The notes: generated by a model from the sequence alone, not told the origin. Shown: positions 27,763 to 40,680, numbered from the stretch's first letter. The stretch is DNA of 64,000 nt from Nissolia schottii (GCA_003254905.1 QANU01064559.1:998633-1062632), one strand, 5' to 3'. A program made the numbers and translations.

Positions 27763-30700
27763 AGAAAAAGAAAGTGTAATGAAAAATTGATTGAGCTAGT
27801 TTTAACATACATACACTCCATTTGAATTTTTAATTGGCCTTATCTGAATTCAGACAACACTCGATAACAGTTCATGATTAAGTGCAACCAAATCAACTTA
27901 AACAAAAATATAAATTTAGACATTTTGCATAATTAGGTCTTAAAATTTTAAAAGTAATAGACACAAATTAATATCACATTACGAAAATATGTTAATTATT
28001 ACCAATAAGTTGTTGGACGAACAGTAAATAATTTGATCTTTCATAAAGATTAAGATATAAATTTGATTTTCAATGAGAAAGTGCGCTTATTAGAAAAGAA
28101 AGTAACCTTTAATGTTCCATTTCTATAAAGAAAAAAATTGAAGTAAATTTTTAAATTTGTTCTTGCAATTATCAATCCCAATCAAGTTTACCCCAAGTTA
28201 TAAAAATGGTCAAATTAATCCATATAATTATCAAATTTCAAGTTTCCCAAAAAAATAAAACTTAAAGCATAAGACATTAAAAAAAACCTTGAAAGGAATA
28301 TGATAGTGAAATTGGGGAGGATCAATAGAGGGAGCAAGGGAAGTTAGTTGAAATGTGGGGCCCATTTGTGCTGTCCAATTCTTCTGCCATAACTTGCTTG
28401 TAAAGGGTCTCTCTACTGCACAACCATCTTCTCCTATCTTTCTCCCAATGTCTCTCTCACATTATTCATACTGCGTGTCTCTGTCTGTGTTTTTTGTTTT
28501 CTCTTTTACCCTTTTGCTCTTCCTTCTTTAGATCATTAGTCTTCGGTATTATATTCTTAATCCCACCCAACTCATAAGGTACAGTCTTCCACAATTACTT
28601 ACTTAATTAGTAAGAACATTCATTGTTAAGTTTTGTATTTCTAATTAGGGAATTGCACCATTATTTTTTTAAAAAATATTATTAATTTTACTTGTTGATA
28701 AAATGATTTAATCGTATATTTTTGTAGAGTTAATGGTTATACACGTATCCTAAAATAATTTGAATAGGGAATGAAGTTATACTTGAACATAATAGAAGAA
28801 TGAGGGAGCGTTTTGAGGGAAGTTCTAACGCGATGTTCCTAATGCAAGTGAGAGGTGGCGAGGTGCACTTGCAAGGCACATTGACACTCAAACAAGCACA
28901 ATGATTTGATGAGTATTTGAGAGTGTGAACAAGTGATACCTGATGATCTGAATTCATGTGCTTTTATAGGTGATTTACGTCAGTTAGTTTGAGATAGAAC
29001 ACAAGAAATTCAAATAGTGGTTTTCCCTTATCTAAGATGTTTATCTTACTCCGCTTATGTTGGAGTTGGTTGTGTGGTCCGTTAGGGACGTTGAGGAGGG
29101 TGCATCGCTCTTATCTTTGATCGGGTTGGGCTGAGTCAGGTCCTGGGTCTTGGGCCTGCAACCTTTAACACGCTTAGTGTGTTGTTCTCCCCCTAGTCTT
29201 GTGTTGTGACCTCCTCTCCGCTCGAACTATTGGAGCTCTCCTCTTAGGCTGAAGAATACAGGTGAGTGAGGTTAGCTCTCCTCAACATACGAGCACTTGG
29301 AGCTCTCCTCTTTGACTGACAAGTGCAGGTGAGTGAGATGAACTCCAGTTCTTCTTAGTGGGCTTAGCTCTTTGAGCTCTTGACATTAGTCCATAACAAC
29401 ACTAAATGAGTAAATTTTGTTACACTATCACTAGATTAAATCTTATTACATTAGTTAAAATGTTTGACTATCTCTCTCACTACTCTAATAATCATACATG
29501 ACAGAGAATTTGATTGATGAGAATGTAAAAAACTTGATATTGTTATTGCATACAATTGAACTTGACTTCAATTCAATTGTTATGTGCAGAAAATGTAAAA
29601 TTTTAGGGCTTAAAGATCAAAATTGTCATCTAATTAAATATGTCATGTAAATGAAAATAATTGACTCTCTTACTGACTATTTAAAAAGTCATATATACAT
29701 ACAATGATTTTATTAGACAGCAATGTGACTATAAAATATTGATAATAGATCATTTCATGTATATTTTTCATATGGCAAGATCATGTGTGATCTCTCACCA
29801 TCAATTTAAAAGGTGAAATTCATATATAACATAAGCAATAAAAAATTAATGGTAAAAGATTACCTATGATCTTAAGTAGAAAATACATACGAAAAAATTA
29901 ATTTCTTAAAATGTTTTATGTCAATGCATGACAACCAAATAATTTTGTGCTAAATTAAATTTATATAAAATTCAACCTTATTTCTATCCCGTACTACCGA
30001 ACTTTCTTCGCTTCCCATTATCCCACGTGATGTACGAAAATCCTTGGACGACAATAAAAGGTCATAAGCTTTGTCCTACACGATATTTCTTGAAGCATTG
30101 ATATGATATGAATAACAAAGTCCATAAAGTTGATAGATAATTGAATTCCTTGAATAGGGTTCAATTCTTAGCATAATGTATGGAGCGAATTTTGTTAAGA
30201 GAGATATGTCCACTTTAATATTCTTCAAACCTTAAAGAAGACTAGTCACTTTTTATAACATACATCTTCTAGTAAATCAAAATATTACATTATATGATCC
30301 ATAAATTAATATTTTTAAAAGAAAAAACAATGAAAAAGAATTTATTCAAAGTAAATTGTTTGACAATAAATAAATAATAAAGTCAGTAGGCTTCCCAATC
30401 AAAGGTGAATAATTACTTTCCCTACCAAAATTAGCCCATAAGAATCTGACCTTATTTGAAGTATGAATAAATGCAAAATCAAAATTAAAAAAAATAGTAA
30501 AATAAAAAGGTGTTAAGATAAATTCAGCTCCCTCTATCTCATTATATTTGTCAATTTAGATTTTTTTTTTATGTTTCAATTAATCGTTTAATTTCAAATC
30601 ACTTAATGAAAGATAAAAATGTAAAGGTAATCTTTGTATTACTTAAATAGAAGAAGTATATTGTAAACCAAAATGAGTAAATTATCAAAATCGTCTTTAG

Positions 30701-31054
30701 TGTTAGCAACATCAATCAATTTCTTATTTAAAATATGAAAGTAATTAAGTTCATTCTAAAATTGTCAAAAGTCAAATTAATCCTAGTTAATTTGATTAAT
30801 ATTAAAAGATTAATTTATAATGATTTTCCTTTTTTTTTGTAAAGACGATTTTAATTATATATTCAAACTAAAAGAATATCTATGAGAAGTTTTCAAGTTA
30901 CTGTATAGTGCTTCATGTACTTCTTATGCTTCTCTGTCTAAGAAAATGTATCTTCACGTAACCTTCCGTGAAAAATTAATGAAATCCTTCTCGAATTGGC
31001 AATAGGTACCATTTGAGCTATCTCTTGTGCCGTCCCTACTATGTCAATTTTATA

Positions 31055-31135
<81 letters not shown>

Positions 31136-31927
31136 TATTATTATTTGAGTTCCTACTTCATACTATGTCAAAGGCATAAAAAAATAAAATAACTTTTTTT
31201 TTAAAAAAAAAAACGCCAAATCAACATTCATTTGAAAGTTCCAGCTGGAGCCTTCAGCCTTAATCCATATTATAGGTGGTCTGTTGGTCATATCATTTAA
31301 TGTCAGTGATGAACTTGCACTCAAAAAAGGCAACACGACTTGCTGCTGCATTATTTGCAACCAAATTAATATGCATATGCTAAATCCCTCCCACCCCCAC
31401 TGTACATCATACCACAAAATTGCTAACAAAAGATTCACCTTAATTAAGGGACATGCCAAAACATTGAAGCAAATGCATGAAATTCATTAGCCTCGCCCCG
31501 CTTGTCAAGTCATAGTTATGGCGTTGTTATGTTAAATTTTCTTTTACATACTACTAGTAAATGAATTACTAGAGATCAATATAACTTTTAAGTGCTCATT
31601 ATTTACTCTTAAATAAACAAAGTAAAAAGTTAGAGTCATTAACATTTTATTGATTTAAAGTGAGTTTATCACTTTAGATAATCACAATCTTTTTTATTTA
31701 ATGCTGCTACTAATATTCAAACAAGTAAAAAGCATTCAAGAAAATGGCAAAAGGGAAGGCACCAAAGAATTTAGTCGTAACATCGTCCTTCAAGTTCAAT
31801 ATTGGATTGGATGGCACAAGAGGTATTTCCTCATTCCAATATTAAATAACACTATTTATTCAAAAATTTATTTAAAATTAATTCTTACTAATTAAATTAA
31901 AGAAATATTAATTGTTAATTTTTTTAA
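27763..31927. other. Intergenic region, repeats and possible promoter relic
   Basis: 28290-28570 resembles a plant promoter/leader (GGGGCCCATT, then a CT-rich leader) with no exon after it. 28730-29400 is a repeat of mixed composition with CTATAAAAGCACATG on the minus strand (28966-28973), reminiscent of a retrotransposon LTR; its ends could not be set. 29400-31050 is AT-rich without features. A palindromic AAT/ATT microsatellite is at 31053-31136. Confidence 0.45.
31053..31136. repeat. Compound (AAT)n(ATT)n microsatellite, palindromic
   Basis: A run of AAT units switches directly to ATT units near 31090. Because ATT is the reverse complement of AAT, the two runs can fold into a hairpin with arms of about 35 bp. 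It is followed by an interrupted ATT stretch to about 31147. Confidence 0.9.
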
Positions 31928-32444
31928 GGTTAAATATGTTTTTACTCTCTCATAAATTTTAAATTTTGTGTTTTATTGTTCATAAATTTTTTTTGTTAAA
32001 AATCATCCGTCATAATCTTTTTATATGTTTTAGTTCTATGCTAAGCCATTAACTGTTGGTGTGACAATTCACTAGGCTACGTTGCGAAGGAGAGAAGCAT
32101 GTGAGGTTGCTTGAATGAGGTTGTTTCCTAGTAGCAACAAGGGGTGACGACTCATGGAGCTATAGAGGAGAAGAAGAAAAAGAAAAAGACAGCAAGCACA
32201 CACTGAGAGCAGTGCAAAAATAATTAAGCAGATAAAGTAATAGTTGGGTTAATCGTGTCACATGTGTGACACGTGACCTGACACATAATGAAATTAACTG
32301 TAATGTCAACAATTAATAACTTAACACGACGACAGTGATTAAAATCTTATAAAAAAATTTATGAGAGATGATTTTTAATAAAAAAAAATATGAGCACTAA
32401 AAAATAAAATTCAAAAATTATGAAGGACTAAAAAAATGTTTAAT
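31928..32444. mobile_element. MULE-like non-autonomous element, legume type
   Basis: The left end is GGTTAAATATGTTTTTACTC, followed by CATAAATTTTAAATTTTG. The right end, inverted, reads TATTAAACATTTTTTTAGTC, followed by CATAATTTTTGAATTTTA. These are long imperfect terminal inverted repeats. GTGTGACACGTGACC-type palindromes lie inside at about 32258. No transposase. I recall such elements as abundant in legume genomes. A relative begins at 63707. Confidence 0.6.
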
Positions 32445-32539
32445 ATTTTTTTGAATTTTACCCTTACAATAATTTTTTATATACTTTAATTAAGGAAAGA
32501 AAATGGTGAGAGAATAAAAATTTTAGAGATAATTTAGTA

Positions 32540-32888
32540 GGGCAATTACTTGTAATTGTATATGGGTTTAGCATAACTTGTATATCAAAATATGGGTTAG
32601 AACACAAATTTACAATTGTATGGGCCTGAGTCTGAAATCGTCACAGAATGTGATGATTTCAGACCTTTAAAAAAAGTCTAAAACCGCCACATTTAAAAAG
32701 AAAAAAGAAAAAAAGTGTGAAATTGTCACAGGTGTGTCAATTTCAGACATTTAAAAAAAAGTCTGAAATTGTCACACCTTTCAGACCCTTTTTTTTTTAT
32801 AAAAACAAGTCTTGGATCTAAAATTACCCCAAAAAATTTTAATCCCATAATATATTTCATGTAAAAAAATTTACATTTGTATGAGTCT
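32540..32888. repeat. Palindromic repeat, TCTGAAATTGTCA family
   Basis: Second copy of the repeat at 21698-22000. It has the same left arm (AAATTTACAATTGTATGGG, then GAGTCTGAAATCGTCACAG), the same central pairs (GTCTGAAATTGTCACA, TGTCAATTTCAGAC) and a right arm with TTTACATTTGTATGAGTC. It is non-coding. The similarity between the two copies reaches outside the inverted arms on the left. Confidence 0.65.
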
Positions 32889-35150
32889 ATTTATTTTAAT
32901 ATTTTTTTAAAATATATGCAAATTAAAGAAGGGTTGTTAATAATTGTGCCTGTACCAAAAGTGGCATCAAATCAAATCAAATATATTAGACAAAGGAGTA
33001 CAAATTTATCGAGACACGTGTCAACCAATTGGGTACACAAACCGTCTGCATTGTCAGCGATACTGTTGTACTTCATGGTCACAACTCGCAATAGGCACAC
33101 AACATTAATTAGTATTGCCCACCCTGCCAACCCCCACAATTATTTCCCAAACTTCATAACCCTGCCCTTATCTCTTTACTTTAATGCCAATGGTGCCCAA
33201 AGGAAATAAAAAATAAAAAATCCTTGTCATGTAAGTGAAGTTTATTTAACTCCAATTACATGTTATTTATATTCATTTGGAATGGGACACACATCTAACT
33301 CATTAATCCTTTACTATTAAATAAGATATATGTGTAGATTTTATTAAAATTTTATTTAATAATAAATGATAAGTGAATTAACATAATATTCAATTTAAAA
33401 TGAATTTAAATAACACATCTCTTTACCTCTTTAATCTACCCATCAATAGTGAAATTTTTGGTTTTGTTAACCAGTGCCCTAAATAAGCCTAAAATAGCCA
33501 GATTTAAGCATTCTCAATGCATAGAATGTATAGTAAATCTCAAAAACTTATATTTTCAATAAAATACTTCTATTTAAAACTTCTCAATAAGTGTTCTTAG
33601 GACATTTACTAATTTAATTTTTTTTAAATTACATACAAAACTTGAACTTATGACAAGACTTTTATAAAAATATATATACCGAATCATTTATACTAACTAA
33701 ATACTATTAGCCAAAGGAGTGTTATTTTAAGTCTAAATTACAAGTATTCATAATTTATTGAGCTATAATTTTCAAACACTAAGTCACTAACAATGAAATA
33801 CAACAGTAAATTAGGAATTGTATAAATTATCACGACGTATTTTTAAAAACCAATCCTATACAACTACCTAAGATGATATGATAGTGCATATTTTTAATAT
33901 TTTAAATTATCTATCCATTTCTAATATAAAGATATTAATTAATTATTTTTAATTTCAATATTACATTGATCAATTTATATACTAATAAATTAAATAGATA
34001 CATTTTACAACTGCTTTTAGTCTCTAAAAATGATATTAACTTTTTTCAAGTTCATATATAGTTTATTTTATATTATTCATTCAAATGGATAACTGGTTCA
34101 CGTTACTCTTCTACGTTTGAATAGAGTTATAGAGTGAGTGGTGTTAGCTAGTGTGTGGTGATGACAAGAGTAAAGGATTTTTCTTTTTCTTTTTCTTTCT
34201 TTTTTTCCTTAAAGTTAGAAAGTGAGAGTTACGGTAAAATTAATATTTATAATTAAAATCATTTATTTAAACATTTGTACATTACATGTTTAATTTGTCC
34301 CACGTTTGTATAAGCTTTGACTGTGAGTATCTAGATTAGAATTGTATATCACCAACAGTTTATGTCGATCCCGGTACGTTGTAGCCATACCGTGATGCCA
34401 GGAAGATAGCATACCGTAAGTCTCAGGCAGTTAAATTTAAAGCATACCTTGAGACTTGGACAGAACTCTAATATAGATCTCTCTCCAGATATTCAAAAGT
34501 TTGAAAATTTATTATTATTATTATTATTATTATCATTATTAATATTTATTGCATTGTGAGTTTCATGCTTGTTTATGTTACACATGAGTTGTTGGGTTTA
34601 GTCATTCACTGAGTTTGATGACTCACCCATCTTTTCATTATTTTTTTTAGATGGTGTTGTTGGTCTGAAGTAAGGCTCCACATTCCAATTTAATTGTCAG
34701 TGGCGAGCTCCATTTTTTAGTAGATTTATTTGTTATTTTATTTATGTTTAGAGTGCTTCAGATTCACACAGACAACAAGACGCTATTTTCATGTATTGTT
34801 ATACATATATTTTGTTCTAATTTTACCTTTAAAATTGTAACGGATTTATGTGCCTTATGAATTTAGTTTTTTTATAAAAAGATTTTAATTAAGTTATTTA
34901 ATTATTTTATTAAATAACTACATTTTCACATAAATTACTATTAGAGACTTGCGTAAAGGGATATTATCCCTTATGTGCCGGTCATAAACTTTTGGGTCAT
35001 GACACTGAGATAGGTAGCTCACACACTTAGCATTGTTTCTTCCATTCATATAACTAGAACTCAACAAGTCACATTGTTTCTTCCAAGCACATGATTTTCC
35101 CATCATAGATGAAACAACTTTTAATCTTTCAAATAGCCCAAAGCATGACA
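32889..35150. other. Intergenic AT-rich region
   Basis: No gene found. About 33467-33615 has MITE-like ends (TTAACCAGTGCCCTAA and, inverted, TTAGTAAATGTCCTAA). 34510-34545 is an ATT run. 34340-34900 contains mixed-composition sequence that may be an old retroelement, without recognisable protein. Confidence 0.4.
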
Positions 35151-35159
35151 AAGAAAGTA

Positions 35160-36719
35160 GAATTTTTATCTCTTTTGCCACCCCTGTTGAAAGAAATTAC
35201 CAAAATACTATCGTTTTCAAACATTTTACCGTAATACCACGGTTTGCACTGACGTGGACTGGGCGGCTCGCGTGGCACGCCACGCAGGATTCGCCAACGC
35301 GCTTTGCGGATTTAGTGCAACCGAAAAACACTGATTTGCACTAAATTCGCCAACCGTGTTGGCGAATTCAACACGAATTCGCCAACCGCGTTGGCGAATC
35401 CTTCGCACCGAAGCCTTTTTGCTTACCTCTCTCTCCCCAGCCCACACTACTCCTCACCTCACCATGCAAAAAACATATATTGATTTAATAAAATTAAAGA
35501 GTTAAAGAGTTAAATTTTTTTTTTAAAGTCTATATTGATCATTGAGTTTCATTGAAATGTTAATAGAAGTGTTGAAAAAATTGGAGATGAATTATAATTC
35601 ATATTTGAACAATGATTTTATTTTTATTGAGAGCTTTATTAATTGAATGAGTTTTATCACTACAGTGGGTTACTCATAAAAATAATGGAGTTACTTATTT
35701 ATATTTTTTGGAATATTTTATTATTTAGATTGATTATAAATTGACTCACTCAGAGTTAGTTAACCCATTAGTTGGAATGACCTTAACGGTAAAATTCTTC
35801 TGCTTATGTGTTGGATTAAGTAACATATGGGATAAATTGTGTTGAGTCTTTGAATTCATCCCCTAATTAGTACAAGAGTTAAAGAAAAAAACTGTAGATA
35901 AGGAAAAATAGTAACAACTATAAAATTAGTATAAAACAATTTTTTTTCTTCTAATTCTAAAATAAAAAATAAAGAGAGTATCTACATAAATGACAAGAAG
36001 AATAAATTTGTCCATTAACCAATTACAAATCATTGTCAAAAAAATTGGTTGACATTGTTTGAGAAGTAGAACAAAGCCATGGCATCCTTCAAACCTTTTA
36101 AGTGTTATGCCATTTGTTGAAAAATATGTATTGCAAAAGCTCTAGTCCCACATTGGTTAGATAACAAACCTTTTAGGTGTTTATATACTTTTAGTAGTTG
36201 TTGTATTAGTAAAAATAGTTGAGAAGGGAGTTGACTCTCGCGCGCATGAGTCCAAGTTGTGTGGGCTCTTCGAAGTGTAAATCGATGAATTCCCCCCCAC
36301 GCACGATAAAGAGCGTCCCGGCCTTTTTGCAAAATTATTTTTTCAATTTTTGCAGCTTACCTCCGGAGCCATGTTTTTTGCATGGTGAGGTGAGGAGTGG
36401 TGTGGGCTGGGGAGGGAGAGGTAAGCAAAAAGGCTACGGTGCGAAGGATTCGCCAACGCGGTTGGCGAATTCGTGTTGAATTCGCCAACACGGTTGGCGA
36501 ATTTAGTGCAAATCAGTGTTTTTCGGTTGCACTAAATTCGCCAAGTGCGTTGGCAAATTCAACACGAATTCGCCAACCAAGTTGGCGAATCTTGCGTGGC
36601 GTGCCACGCGAGCCGCCCAGTCCACGTCAGCGCAAACCGTGGTATTACGGTAAAATGTTTGAAAACGATGGTATTTTGATAATTTCTTTCAACAAGGGTG
36701 GCAAAAGAGATAAAAATCC
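35160..36719. mobile_element. Mutator-like element with palindrome-bearing TIRs
   Basis: 1560 bp flanked by the 9-bp duplication AAGAAAGTA (35151-35159 and 36720-36728), diagnostic of Mutator-like elements. The ends are GAATTTTTATCTCTTTTGCC and, inverted, GGATTTTTATCTCTTTTGCC. The terminal inverted repeats are about 300-350 bp each and nearly identical. Inside each are copies of a palindrome with ATTCGCC/GGCGAAT arms and a short variable centre: 35345-35367, 35375-35400, 36447-36471, 36478-36503, 36534-36560, 36566-36590. The left arm has lost about 35 bp between two palindromes. The 890-bp core is AT-rich and codes for nothing. Short ORFs in the TIRs are shadows. The same terminus type occurs at 52548. 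Confidence 0.88.
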
Positions 36720-36729
36720 AAGAAAGTAG

Positions 36730-38951
36730 TCCGCCAATCCTTCTTCACCCACCTAGACACGATAGTTTCTATTCATGCTTCAAAACTCATTCTTCCAACA
36801 CCTGAATTTATCCAACAAACACCCCAATTTTATTTTCACATAATTCATAGACACTAAGAGTATTCACATCTAAAAAATAAGTGATAAATGCTTTTTGTCT
36901 CTTTGCACTACAAGACATAGTTCATATCCTATTGGTGAGTGATATTAAAATTTTTAAGTATCTCCGTAGTGTTTAGCCTCCCAATCAACACAAACCATAC
37001 CAACAATTCAATTTATGAACAACCATACATTTCCACACTCCATAAGTAAAGTTGATACAACGAACCTATTGTGCCTAAGTTTTCAATTTTTTGAGCACAA
37101 ATGATCTAACCTATGCTGAAGAACCTTCGGTGGCACGCGCCGCGGTGCAGCATCAGTGTGGATTTTTTGGGCCACTTGGATTGATTAGGTTTTATGGGTG
37201 TTGATTTCTGTACTATGGGAGTATATAATAAATACAGTTTTCAGATTTTTACTATTTTGTATTATGTAATTGATAATTGGTAATTGGTAATTGGTAATAT
37301 GTCTCCAGTCCTTAGTGGGAAAGGAATTATGATAAATGATGTCAAATATTTCTATCCCCTCTTCGGAGTTCTATTTCTAATTTTTTTTAAATTACAGAAA
37401 AAAATGCATAAGAAAAATACTTTTCTTTCTATGAGGAATTCTATGAAGCATATTTTACATTTTTAATATGGTCTTCCAATAAAGTCAATTCTATGCTAGC
37501 AGGCTCTTCCTAAAATACAGTTTTGCCTCCGTCACCAACCTCCATTCTTATGGCTTCATCGTCGGATTCATCCAACAACCTTATGATCACACCACAGTTG
37601 AAAATGCAATTAACAACAAAGTAGAACTGTTATGTGCTAATAGGGAAATGGACACAGAGCCTGCAACTTTTATTGCATAGACCTTTCTTGGATACATTAC
37701 ACACCTCACATCTCATGGACTTTCCGGATTGATAGAGACCCCTTTTTTGTTCTCGTGTTTTAGTTCGGTCGAAAGTGTGTTAGTGTTTCTTTTGCATGAA
37801 TTGAAATGTTATAAAAACTATTTTTACTCAATACCTCACAAGTGAAAACCACCACATATTATTATCATTATTATTATTATTATTATTGGCCTAATTAGTG
37901 GAGCCAAATTTAGTATAAATAAGAAGAGAAGGGTATTGCATTGAGTATGGAAAATTTGTATTGTTCTAATCCTTCCATCTCTTTTAGGATTTTCTTTATA
38001 TCTCTTAGTGCTTCTTCTTCCTTAAGAAGATCTCTATCCCAATCCCTTTCCTTCAAATTGTAGTTCAAATGCAGAAAATACCAAAAAGATGTTATTAATC
38101 TCTACAATTCAGCCTATTACAAAATTACTTCATTACAGAGCTCTAATTGAGCTTATTATTATCAAGTTGAGTTTAAACTTTAACAAATTTAATTCAACTC
38201 TGCTTGCTTTTACCTCTAATTAAATTAAAACCCAAACCTCACTCAAAAAAAATAATTACGGAATGACTCAAATTAACTAAAAAATAATTTTCCTCAACCT
38301 TTTTGACTAAACAAAATTATATACAAAATTGATGTTAAAATTCAAAGTATTTTTGAATAAATTGATATGATTTTGTTTCTAACACCGAATTCATATCAAC
38401 TTCACAATGTTAGCAAAATAACAAATAAAAATATATCTTCTATGTCCAACATGTATGTTTCTGTCCGAAAAGTTAAATTCTCTCCTTTTCTTTATTCCAA
38501 TTTACTATTATGAATTATAGATATCACGATCATTAGAAGCATGACATGTCTGCTTTTCTTTGTTGCTGTTAAGGATTCATTTTACCCCTATATTAGTGCC
38601 AAAAGGATCCAACGGTGGACACAAGCCTCATTTTAGATCCACGGCTCATGTTGCTCCTCCCTTGTGGCGGGAAAAAAACTGGTGCAGGTAAAGAAACTGG
38701 CGGGAGAGAGGATAATTTTTTAATTATACTTGTGTTTAGTGAGCTTATGAGTAATGAAAATTTCTCATATTTTCTTATAATATTATATTACTATAATCAA
38801 ATCATAATGAATGCATTAAATTGAGCCTAAACGAATGTACACATTATTCAGAATAAGATTTTAGGATTGAGTTTTGTGATAAAAATGTTAAATTATTATA
38901 TTATAATATTAATATATATGTATATATATATGTATATATAATATTAAAATT
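36730..38951. other. Intergenic region
   Basis: No gene supported. ATT run at about 37857-37890. 37140-37700 and 38570-38720 have slightly higher GC but no homology I recognise. An irregular AT/GTATAT tract is at about 38912-38940. Confidence 0.4.
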
Positions 38952-39630
38952 CGAGTAAACCATCAAATTCATCATAAGGTTGACGACGTTCCTCAAGTTC
39001 ATCTTCAAACTATAGAAAATTTCAAATTCAACCTTAAGTTGTCAAAAGTTAATTAAATTAAGTTTTGTTTGGTTTAACTTTTGAAAAAATTACTTTAGAA
39101 GAATTGATTTGTGATTGATTTGAATATTTCAAAAGTAAGTTTAAAATAATTATTTTTGTTTGGATGTGATAAAATAAAATTATTTTTAGAGATAAAATTA
39201 CTAAAATGACATAATATAGTGTGAGAGAATTTAATCCCATGAGAGATGGGTGTGAGAGACTATGTTTTGTTAAGGTTAAAAGTTAATTTTTTATTTTTAG
39301 TTTCAGTTACCAAATTGAAAAACATGATTTTGTACTATGGCCAAACTTAAGTTTGGAATGTCTCTTAATTAAGTTTAAGATATTCAACAATTTGCTTTGA
39401 GATATCAAACAATTTGTCAAACATGTTATGTATCGTACATTTTCAGTTTGATGCTACCAAACTTAAGTTTGGGTGACACAAACGTGAAACCAAACAAGTA
39501 TTTAGTCATTAAGAGAGACTAATTTAATTGACTTTTTGACAGTCTTGTGGATGCATTTGATATTTTTTATAATTTGAGGATGAACTTGACGAACGCTGCC
39601 AACTTTAGGGACAAATTTGATGATTTACTC
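38952..39630. mobile_element. MULE-like non-autonomous element, GAGTAAAC family
   Basis: Flanked by the 9-bp direct repeat ATTAAAATT (38943-38951 and 39631-39639). The left end is GAGTAAACCATCAAATTC; the right end inverted is GAGTAAATCATCAAATTTG. The arms continue with imperfect complementarity (for example TTCATCCTCAAATT-like words). It is interrupted by a second inverted repeat at 39067-39495. No coding capacity. Same family as 2995-3417. Confidence 0.7.
39067..39495. repeat. MITE nested in the 38952-39630 element
   Basis: The left end is GTTTGGTTT and the right end is AAACCAAAC. The flanks AAGTTTTG (39060-39067) and AAGTATTT (39496-39503) may be a decayed 8-bp hAT target duplication, with two mismatches. 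Removing it brings together the two halves of the host element's arms, both containing AATTAAATTA-like sequence. Confidence 0.45.
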
Positions 39631-39639
39631 ATTAAAATT

Positions 39640-40565
39640 TGTATCATTTTTAAATTTAGCCAACATAAAAAATATTGTGTTACGGGATAAGATCCCAGTC
39701 CAAATTGGCTCAATAAATTGAGACTCATATGATGCATGTGTGGACTTCGATTTCAATCTAATTAGGCTCGAGTCCACGAAACGACTTACATCGAACAAAA
39801 TGTGTGTGCCGTTTAATAAGGCACGTAGGGGCTAAGAGCAACAATAGAGGACTAACGGTCTCTAAATAAAGCGAATGATCTCCAAGATCTACCTAACAGA
39901 CTTTACTCGCGTAACTTAGCATATAAGTTATGAAGCTCATAACTAACCTAAATATAAAAGGAACTCAACTGCAAACTTAAGGTGATGTATTCATTATATG
40001 CAAAGTACCTTAACTCACATAAACTTTTACTTTTGAGTGCCTTTGCAGATACCTACCATCACCGTTATGCTTAAAAGGATTATTGTATAGGATAGTAGGC
40101 TCACTCCTTTGTTCAACCAAATTCCGCCACCCACGCTAGGTAATATCTCCATATCATATACTAAATAACACATTGAATTAGTCTAAGTACTTGCAATCAC
40201 TTGTAAAAAATCCCAATTGTCGATTGTAGTATTTTAATTCAGTCCCTAACTCCATGAATAAGTCATTACCCGTTGTTTGTGTAGTAGTGTATAATTCGAT
40301 TATTTCACTTGTTTAAGCGATTATTTAAAAAATAAAGATAGTGTATTAAAAAATTTCGTGATCAGAAGAAGACGTGTGTGACTGTGAAATTTCCTGTGTT
40401 GGAGAGGACAACACCGACGACATGTACATACAAGCGACGTGGGACCCACCGATGATTTTTTCTGCTGTGTCCCTTTACGTTCTCCATTCCTAATTTCCTA
40501 CTTTGCTTCATTCCTTCTTTTGAATCATTTTTTCTACCAATTTACAATCTCATCCCTTTGAATAT

Positions 40566-40611
<46 letters not shown>

Positions 40612-40680
40612 ATTCTTTCCATTATTTTAATATATTGTTAAGTTAAATATCATTATAGGACTTAAACGGCCAAAATGTGG
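39640..40680. other. Intergenic region with TC microsatellite
   Basis: No gene found. 39660-40330 is mixed-composition, possibly retroelement-derived. 40380-40620 has a promoter/leader look (ACGTGGGACCCACC, then a long TC run at 40569-40609) but leads into a hairpin repeat, not an exon. Confidence 0.4.
40569..40609 (+). repeat. (TC)n microsatellite
   Basis: About 20 uninterrupted TC units. Confidence 0.95.

Noticed and set aside
29160-29400. Possible miR319-type hairpin near GGAGCTCTCCTC
   Set aside because: Neither the mature sequence nor a matching star arm is present.
36145-36300. Functional U-snRNA gene
   Set aside because: An upstream-element-like motif and a TATA are present, but no snRNA sequence or 3' box follows.
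35226-36729. ORFs with RRIRQRGWRIRVEFANTVGE
   Set aside because: They appear in both arms because they are translations of the MULE terminal inverted repeat and its palindromes.
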